The position numbers and the translations under genes were made by a program. A model generated the notes under the pieces. The model had not been told where the DNA came from and did not search any database. It saw nothing but the letters and a program-made list of their open reading frames with translations. Source: Maratus speciosus (lineage: Eukaryota; Arthropoda; Arachnida; Araneae; Salticidae). Taken from it: a stretch of 64,000 nucleotides of DNA. Positions 56,719 to 64,000 of the stretch are shown piece after piece (positions within the stretch are counted from its first letter, which is position 1; every line of letters begins with the position of its first letter). Where the stretch lies: positions 214,719,748 through 214,783,747 of the forward strand of contig OZ010794.1 in assembly GCA_963932465.1 (NCBI GenBank), written 5' to 3'.

Positions 56719-57430
56719 CTGAGAAAATTAAACTCTTATAACTCGTGAACAAATTGACACAGAAATTTTGTGTGCTTGATCAATGGGACATAATTGAATA
56801 TTAGACATTGTTGGATTTTTAACCACAGCCTACTAAATTTCAGTATAGAACTCGATAACCATATACACTTTTAAATCGGATCCAAGTAGTAGCATATCGC
56901 ACAAATTTCTTATATTACACGTAATCATTTAGTGGTGGTGGCTCTATTGATATCTTATCAAAGCCTCCAAATTATAGTACATCATAAATATAAGAAGCCA
57001 TGAAAATTATAACTTGGTTTGTATATGTCGTAGCACTCTCATAATTTGTATGGTAAACGTGATCATAATAAAAAGGGAGGGAACTTTGTTGGCATTTTTA
57101 AAACCCGAGTTACAACATTTTAAGTTGTGAGCATGTTTTGTTTTCATCTACAAAAATATATGGTGCAATCATAAAAAAAAATCAACAGAGCCTAACTCCC
57201 TTAAAATTTTTACGTTTATCATAAGAAATTTGTGTAGGCTGCAAAAATTTGCATCCAAGATAAAAGTGTTTGTAGTTATCATGGCCTTAATATACTTCTA
57301 TATTAAAATTTAGGGGTTCCTGTTCAAAAAAAGAAATAGCTCCGGCTTTATAAAGATTATACTTCCCATACAAAATATGAGTATCCTACGATAATTACTG
57401 CTCGAGTTTTAAGTGTTTGAAGTTGCCAGC
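55880..57430. repeat. ~150-bp repeat family, array 2
   Basis: The same words as at 39330-40760 (AAATTTTAGTG, CATAAATATAAG, TTATAACTCG, TTTGTATGGTAAACG) recur near 55990, 56148, 57050 and, in inverse, near 57350. A 42-bp A-run (56243-56284) and a 59-bp (TA)n run (56657-56715) interrupt it. Confidence 0.7.
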
Positions 57431-57621
57431 ATCTTATTTAGGAATGGATGCTGTAGAAATTTCTTAAATCGATTTCTCATTTATGTAATATTGCGATTTT
57501 TTAATCATAAATACATTTAACAGTGACTTTACCTTTAGAATAGGGAACCCATTTTTTAATTTATAGTGATTAAATAAGGTCTTTAATTGTCATCTCCCCC
57601 CCCCCCCCTTACTGTATTATA

Positions 57622-59538
57622 CAGGGTGTCCGGCCTCAACGGTGTCCAATGGCTAATTCCTAAACCGTTAGTCATAGACTTATAGTTCCAATTACAAAAA
57701 TGTTTTAAATCAGGTAAAGAAACATTTTAAAAGCGATTTGGGTCAATAAAAACATTTCTTAAAAAATTACGAAATTTAAATTTTTATACGGTCCCCTGGT
57801 CAAGTTATATTTAGTAATTTTTTCCTATTACACTGACAAGCAAGACAAAAAAAGTCCCATTCATATAACGCTAAAATTGGGCGAGTTATGAAACTTTAAA
57901 AATGCATGACTTATGCCACTTTTCTACTCTGAAAACAAATGAGTTCGGCTTGGCTTTGAGGGATCATATGCCAGGTGTTTAAAGTATTCGAAGGTCTTAC
58001 TTCATGTGTATCTGTGCTTTGAAAAAAAATCCTACAAGTATTATGATTAAGTCTCAAATTGGCTAAAATAACATAGGTTATATTTTGTCAGGATTTGAGA
58101 CTGTTTCTCTTATGATTTCTTTTAACAAAAATTATGTTTTTTTATAAGTTTTTATGTTACTTCAACAATCATATGTATGTTTTTGCAGTTCAAAATTTGT
58201 ACTCTAACTTTAACCCACTTTTAAATATCCGATCGAGATTGCATTTTACATACTGGCGCAAATCCGATAACAATCTAATATTATTAAGATTTTCGGTGGT
58301 TACCATTTATACTTATTTTACAGGATAACACAAAACATTTTGGATAAATTTCTGCCAATGTGTTTAAGAAAAAGTTTTAGATTAGATAATACAAGACTGC
58401 GATTGTTGGGTTTTTCACATTTATGCATTTTTTAGCACTGAATCCGAAAATTACCTTAATTTTTAACCGTCATGTCAGGATATTTCGCAAATCATAAATT
58501 TTCAAATTTAAAGAATAACAAAAATCGAATACTATAAAGTAGCGGAGATGGTTGTGTTTTTTAACTTTTGATAACTGATTTTTACGCACTTTTTAGCACT
58601 GAATCTGAAAATGACCTTCCTTTTTAACCATCACGTTAGATTTTCTTTTGCAAATCGCAAATGTGTAAGTTAAAATATAGCTAAAATCTCATACTATAAA
58701 ACATATGGAAAACATTTTTTATTTTATTTTATTAAAAAATTTATTCGATATTTTTGCTTATCCTAGGATTCTTACAGCTAAACAGCTGAGTGGTCCGATG
58801 AGATGGGGGAGGAAATTCAATTTTAACGTTGAACTCCTTAACTTTGAAATTTGCAATGAGCGAAAAATCCTGATATGATAGTTAAAAATGAAGGTCAATT
58901 TCGGATTCAGCGGTACAGAGTATACAAGAATCAATTATCATTAGCTAAAAAACATGACATAACCCAACTTTTGCAGGCTTGTGCAATCTAATAATATTTT
59001 AAAATACGTATCATTTTGTAAAGAATTGAGGCTGTTAATTTAGAATCATTTTATTTAAGAAAAATTCTGTTTTTTCTTTCTTCTTAAGTGTTTATTACAA
59101 ATTGTATATGTCCCATTAATATACCAGAATGATTAAAGATTTCAAATTTATATTGAATTGTTAATTTTACTCCCAGATATTTTTTATATCTGACGAAATT
59201 ATATATCGACTAAATTTGTGAATGACCCCCAATTTGCAGCAAAAAATATGCTCCAACTTTAAACAGCTATTACTCGGTCAATTTTAATCGTAGAATAACG
59301 GGACTTTTTTTGTATTACTTGTCAGTGTAAAAGGCAAATTTCACTAAATATAACTTATAGGACCGGAGGACCGTATAAAAATTTAAAATTCGTAATTGTT
59401 TAAGAAATGTTTTTATTGACCCAAATCGCTTTTAAAATATTTCTTTACGTGATTTAAAACATTTTTAATTGGAACTATATGTCTATGACTAACGGTTTAG
59501 GAATTAGCCATTGGACACTGTTGAGACCGGACACCCTG
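57622..59538. mobile_element. 1.92 kb non-autonomous element with ~270-bp terminal inverted repeats
   Basis: The left arm (57622-57895) begins CAGGGTGTCCGGCCTCAACG and the right arm (59265-59538) ends with its inverse, CCGGACACCCTG. TATA flanks both ends, so the target is TA or TATA. The arms stay recognisable as inverted copies over the full ~270 bp. The middle holds a repeated CTGAATCCGAAAATTACC, or near-identical, block near 58440 and 58600 and inverse near 58900. No transposase is encoded. The ends resemble Tc1/mariner-type elements, but the family is not certain. Confidence 0.82.
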
Positions 59539-59539
59539 T

Positions 59540-60615
59540 ATAGTATAGTAAGTAGTTTTTAATTTTCCAAGTAACTTTGATAAAATATATATTTTAAGCT
59601 TAAAAAAGTTCGTATGACCTCGGGATTCAGCACTTAAACAATAAATCAATTAATTTAAAAAAATCAAAATTCCCGACTGCTTAAAAAGCGAACCAATTAA
59701 TTATTTCTATCAATGTGAAACTATTTTTTATATTATTTACGTATTTTGTTTTATTTATTTGTATTGGTGACTTTTAAATTGCGTTTAATTGTTAGTTCCT
59801 ATCTATAAACACTGTTTTGATGAGGCCTATAGATGTCTATGATGGTTAGAGTTGCAGTAAAGCTAGAAATCCTACATACACAACTTCCAGGTTGTGTAAT
59901 ATTTAAACGAAGCTTCTGACTGTAAAATAGTCAAACAAACATTGCCTTCAATTTGAAAGACCTATCCAATGATATGCCATTCAATAGGGTGCGTAATTTT
60001 TTGTCGTCGCTACCGCCATTTTGTATTTTACGGCCTCCATTTTGAATTTATAAAAACAAAACCTAACCTATAACCATTGGACGATTAAGACGAATCGATA
60101 GAGACCTCATTCATTAAAATCCATCCAGCCGTTGGGATGTTTCGAGGGTATAAAGAAATCCACATACCCAGGTACGCGTGAAACACATAACCCTTCTTTT
60201 CAGTCGGGTAATTAATGAGCTATTTTGAAAATTTTGATTAGTTCAGTAAAGAAATAATATAAAATAAAAGGATTGTGTTTTTTCTAACTTCTGATGGCTG
60301 CTGAAATCTAAATTCAATAGTCTGTAGTGGGGGGGGGGGGGGGCTCCCATAGTCTTCTTAACTTGCACTACAGTTCTAAAAACATACAAAAACATTTTTT
60401 ATTTTATTTATTTATTTATTTATTAACTGAAAAATGATTAAAAAGATATTGAGGAAAAACAGAAACATATTCAATGAATCTAATACTGAATTTAACCAAT
60501 AACCTTCCGTGATGAGAAATAAAGTTAAACTAGACAACAGGAATTCTGCTTTTTCAGAATTTAGTGTCGCCTCCGGAATTTCCATTACTTCATTTTCTTC
60601 TTATGGAAATTTTCT
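59540..60615. other. Unassigned; contains a common arthropod-type repeat fragment
   Basis: At 59990-60210 a block with CCGCCATTTTGTATTTTACG, TCCATCCAGCCGTTGGGATG and AACACATAACCCTTC resembles widespread dispersed repeats. The rest shows no clear feature. A G-run of about 13 lies near 60331. Confidence 0.35.
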
Positions 60616-60618
60616 CTT

Positions 60619-60808
60619 CTATTATTATGAAACAGCCATTATAAATGAAGTGTTAGGTGAAGATGAAAGAGCAGCCGTAAAAAGTTAGAACTCTGATTTT
60701 CTGGTCAGAATTCTGGGAGGGGGGGGGGGGATGGCCATGATTTTTTTTATGGCTGCTTTTTCATCTTCGCCTAACACTTCATTTATAATGGCTGTTTCAT
60801 AATAATAG
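60619..60808. repeat. Inverted repeat with ~58-bp near-perfect arms
   Basis: CTATTATTATGAAACAGCCA, then TTATAAATGAAGTGTTAGG (left, to 60676), is matched in inverse at 60751-60808 around a ~74-bp loop containing a G-run. Only a few mismatches are visible, so this is a young foldback or a fold-back artefact. Confidence 0.85.
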
Positions 60809-60809
60809 A

Positions 60810-61610
60810 AGCCAACAGTCCATCAGAAGAAAATTGGTTAAGCGGGACTCTACTGCAGTACAAAATATATTTCAATTTTAAGACTTAAAGCACACGTTTT
60901 ATTTTATGTAAAATGACGTCATTCGCATCCGCTTAAGAATTCCACATTTACGGTCTACTATTAAACATCTACAGTAAAGCATGCATAGCACGTCACTATC
61001 ATGAAATAATGTACAAATGCAGCAAAAAGATGCCGTTATTCAAGAAAATCGAAAAAAAAAAAAAAAAACGGCTATCCAATGATTCATAGATACTTACAAT
61101 TAAATATAGTATATAATAGCTGCATTGTTTTAACAGAAATCATGCGTTTATATTTTTTTTTTTCAAAAAAGCACATATTTTAATTACATTTTCTCTCGGT
61201 TGTTACGAGAAAATGGCAACACAAATATATAATTTCTATTTTTAAACTATTTTCCCTTTACTTTCGATATAAATGGAGTACTTGAGTTGCCAAAATTAAA
61301 CAAATGGTGCTGAAAACTACAAAAAAATTAATGTTTCAAAAATAAATGGAGATACAGTTTTCAAACAAAATGCATTTAAAAGAACTTTTTTTTCCAATAC
61401 GATGGTATAAAAAGTGAAAACGTGCGATGCTTAGAAGTTTAAAAAATTGCTAAAGAATGTTTAATCGTAATGCTTTGTTTTTCGGATAGCTTCTGTAAGC
61501 TAACGTTATTTTTTGGACACAAAATAAGCTGGGAGAAAGAAATAGCATACCGTACCGGAGGCTAATAAAAAGATAAAACAAAGATGTGTAAATCATACGC
61601 CGCTGTTTTA
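60810..61610. other. AT-rich stretch, nothing assigned
   Basis: No coding frame, terminal repeats or tandem structure was recognised. Confidence 0.4.
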
Positions 61611-61641
61611 TTTCCTTTTAGGTTTTAGATTATAATAAAAT

Positions 61642-61842
61642 GTGTTTAACATAAATGCTGACATTCATGTAGTTGATGGAGAAGGATTGAAAGTAGGAGC
61701 CTCGGAGCACCCGGCTGCTGAAATTCATGAAGTGTTTGTGGCGGTTTGCTCCTGTAGGATTTGCAATAAAATATATCTAATTTTCAATGATCAGAAAATG
61801 ACAAAGAAACCTAAAATTTCAGATAACCGGAAAAACTCATAA
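61642..61842 (+). CDS. Small unrecognised open frame (possible relic or exon)
   Basis: Translates to 66 residues including VDGEGLKVGASEHPAAEIHE and then VFVAVCSCRIC. The stretch 61675-61760 is much richer in G and C than the surrounding AT-rich DNA, and TTTTATTTCCTTTTAG upstream looks like a splice acceptor. I do not recognise the protein. It may be an exon relic, a captured fragment or chance. Confidence 0.2.
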   Translation: MFNINADIHVVDGEGLKVGASEHPAAEIHEVFVAVCSCRICNKIYLIFNDQKMTKKPKISDNRKNS

Positions 61843-62050
61843 ATGTGTCCTCACCCCTCTCACTTTCTTTCCTTTTGCAAGAAATCGGGTTACCAATTCA
61901 GAACTGTGATTTAAAGTATTTTTTTTATATTAATTTCAAAATAATAATATATTAAAACTAAAATATTTAAATATTTCCCAAACGTATGAAAATTAATTTT
62001 TAAGGTAAAGAATGTATAAAGTACAAACAGAAATTCGATGTATTTGTATC

Positions 62051-62407
62051 GTAACCGGAAACCGCTGTTAGCGGTCTCAGAGACTGCATTATTTTTCCAT
62101 TTTCACAAATTTTCCGTTTAACTATAGATGCTGGTTAAATTTTCTTTTATTTGGAGTCCCTTTATCTTCACTACTAACTTTTGAGTAGCTGAATTTTAAA
62201 AATAATAGCTGTGTACATGAAGTTTAGTAGATAAATAGTATTTTGAGAGTTAATGTAGCATTTTATTCATATTTAGATTAAGCGGTCTCACAGACCACTC
62301 ACGGCAGTTATGCGACAACATTTGTCACTCCGGTTACTGGTTAACCGGTCTGACAGATTGCTCACGGTAGATATGCGACAATATTTGTTACTTCGGTTAC
62401 GGGTTAA
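62051..62407. mobile_element. Hairpin-ended TTAA MITE, family Q copy 4, with duplicated end
   Basis: Starts near GTAACCGGAAACCGCTG and contains AGCGGTCTCAGAGACTGC. Its right terminus is present twice. TTAA sites at 62278, 62341 and 62404 are spaced exactly 63 bp apart. Each 63-bp block reads TTAA.CGGTCT.ACAGA, then CTCACGG.AG.TATGCGACA and TTTGT.AC..CGGTTAC. The end has been tandemly duplicated. Confidence 0.75.
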
Positions 62408-62759
62408 ATATAAAATTTTAATCTTTTTAACCATAAATACTGAATAAATTTAGAAATGTATTCGTAACTGTAAAAAATTTAAAATAAAAAATGCGTTAAA
62501 AAAAAAAAATCGTCGTCGACACCGCCGAAATACGATGTCTAACCCGATGCATGATTCTACTTCAATGTATTTTAATTAATTAGAAAATAATAATAATAAA
62601 AAAAAAACGTATACATTCCAATATTACCCAAGCATGCGAAAAATTAATTTTCCTTAAACTAATGCATGAAAAGGTAAGCTGAAATTCGATGAATTTGGAT
62701 TTTAAATATACAATTTTTTGTTTTGTTTTTACAACTATAAAAACGGAATCAATTTCAAG

Positions 62760-63250
62760 AAAAGATTCTCAATCGCAAACAGGACCAAAAAATGTCTTTC
62801 TCTCCCCCTTTAAAATAATTGCTTTTATCATATGAATTTTTTATATTCTGTGACAATTTGGATCTGAGTTATAAGTGTTTATGTTTAACGGGTCCTTATA
62901 TTTATGCCATATTGAAAGTTGGGGGCTTCTGTTAAAATACCGACAATGTCCTCTTCCCCATTATAAAGGTTACGTTTACTATACAAAGTGTTTTACGATA
63001 ATTGTAGCTTGAGTTATAATTATTTTAATTTGTCAGCCGCTTATATTTTTGATACACTAAAATATGGAAAGGCTTTTATGAAAAATCTATATAGCCCTCC
63101 TCCCTTTAAAACTGTTACGTTAATCATATAAAACTTGTGTCGACAAATTAGATTTGAGTTATATGTGTATTTGGATATCGGGCCCTTATATTCGCGCTAT
63201 AGTAAAATTTATGTGGTTTTGGTTTTTTTAAAAAAAGACAATCAATGTCT
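62760..63250. repeat. ~150-bp repeat family, array 3 (inverse)
   Basis: The same words as the arrays at 39330 and 55880 appear in inverse order: CCCTTTAAAA, GTTACGTTAATCATA, GAGTTATAAGTGTTTA and CCCTTATATTTATGCCATA, with units near 62810, 62960 and 63100. Confidence 0.65.
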
Positions 63251-63829
63251 TCTGTAAAATTATGTCACTTTTTGCACCGAAGTAACTAGGAATTGAAATG
63301 GCATTGGGACCGATGTGTCGGGATCGAAGCCCTATGACCTAAACAGCAGGAACAAAGTCTCAGAACCGAAATGTACTCATGAATGATTAAATTTGAGTTC
63401 CTTCATTTTTAACATTGCATTCTCAATCATCAGATAATCTACAAAATTTTAAATACATTGTATGTATATTACTTATATCACAGAGATATTTAAGATCTAT
63501 ATGTTAAAAATAATGTGACATTGTCCCTTCGAGCGCGATAAGCAACTTTTTATATTTCGTAATAATTTAAACCTTATATATTAAATTTTTTCTGGGTATA
63601 AAACTTACTTAAAAAAAATAATAATCGTTTTGTAAAATTATGGTGTATGCACCTCTGTCTCATGACACCTCTCGACATCAGATTCTGTATAGCGCGTTTT
63701 TCGGGTCTGAATTAAAAAAGTAAAAAAAAAAAAGGCGTATTTCCAGAAAACGATTAATTACGTAAAAATAACTAGAAAATTAGTAAATATGCAATTCTGC
63801 TTAAAAAATTCTATTATGTTTTTATAACA

Positions 63830-64000
63830 TTATAAATTAATACTTACTGACATATAAATAGTTACTTATAATTTAGTTACATTCTTATAAACGTAACTGG
63901 GATTAACTTGCATTGAATTACAAGTAATTTTCATATCAATTTTAGAAATGCAATTAGAATTAGCTCGTAATTGATTGCAATATAATTTAAATATATTTCA
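63830..64000. repeat. AT-rich repeat related to the 38.3 kb array
   Basis: CAATTAGAATTAGCTCGTAA and TTACAAGTAATTTTCA words resemble the AATTAGCATT array at 38335-39240. Cut by the window end. Confidence 0.4.

Overview
This is a gene-poor, AT-rich eukaryotic window made almost entirely of transposable elements and satellites. The only long intact reading frame is a 665-residue hAT transposase on the minus strand (52832-54829). No intron-containing host gene, rRNA, tRNA, operon or CRISPR array is visible. Abundant TTAA-flanked MITEs, Helitrons, hAT, Tigger/pogo and an RNase H-bearing LINE point to a metazoan, most likely an arthropod. The C-terminal style of the LINE fragment resembles arachnid elements, but that is a weak guess.

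Layout. 1-9000: short foldback elements, then a divergent tandem array of 0.7-0.9 kb units (about 3290-8900) peppered with ~208-219 bp TTAA MITEs of several families (here called B, C, D, E, H). 9000-15570: dispersed 120-bp satellite, a 75-bp repeat, a foldback element holding three H MITEs in a 219-bp tandem, a nested palindromic MITE pair, and more MITEs. 15583-17728: a 2.1 kb non-autonomous Helitron on the minus strand. 17998-36330: an E MITE split by a giant 18.14 kb non-autonomous Helitron (18117-36256). The Helitron contains ~775-bp internal repeats, a 12.6 kb segment bounded by inverted ends (with a C-rich ~150-bp array, a D MITE, a Tigger transposase remnant, a 30-bp satellite with higher-order structure and a 117-bp satellite), a ~150-bp array, and a GC-rich promoter-like segment near its 3' end. 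36330-42600: more tandem units, foldbacks and AT-rich or ~150-bp arrays. 42668-43870: 5'-truncated LINE. 44060-52300: mixed repeats, Tigger and TTAA MITEs, and a large near-perfect palindrome. 52400-55050: the hAT gene. 55880-57420: ~150-bp array. 57622-59538: 1.9 kb element with ~270-bp terminal inverted repeats. 59540-64000: foldback, a hairpin-ended TTAA MITE with a duplicated end, and a third ~150-bp array.

How the parts fit together. Insertion order can be read directly because empty sites can be rebuilt from sister copies: tandem unit, then E MITE at TTAA, then Helitron between A and T, then the 12.6 kb insert, with a D MITE inside that. The hAT transposase is the only visible enzyme that could still be working. 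The TTAA MITEs would need a piggyBac-type transposase and the Helitrons a RepHel protein, and neither is encoded here. Pairwise comparisons were made by eye, so identities and outer limits of degenerate arrays are approximate.
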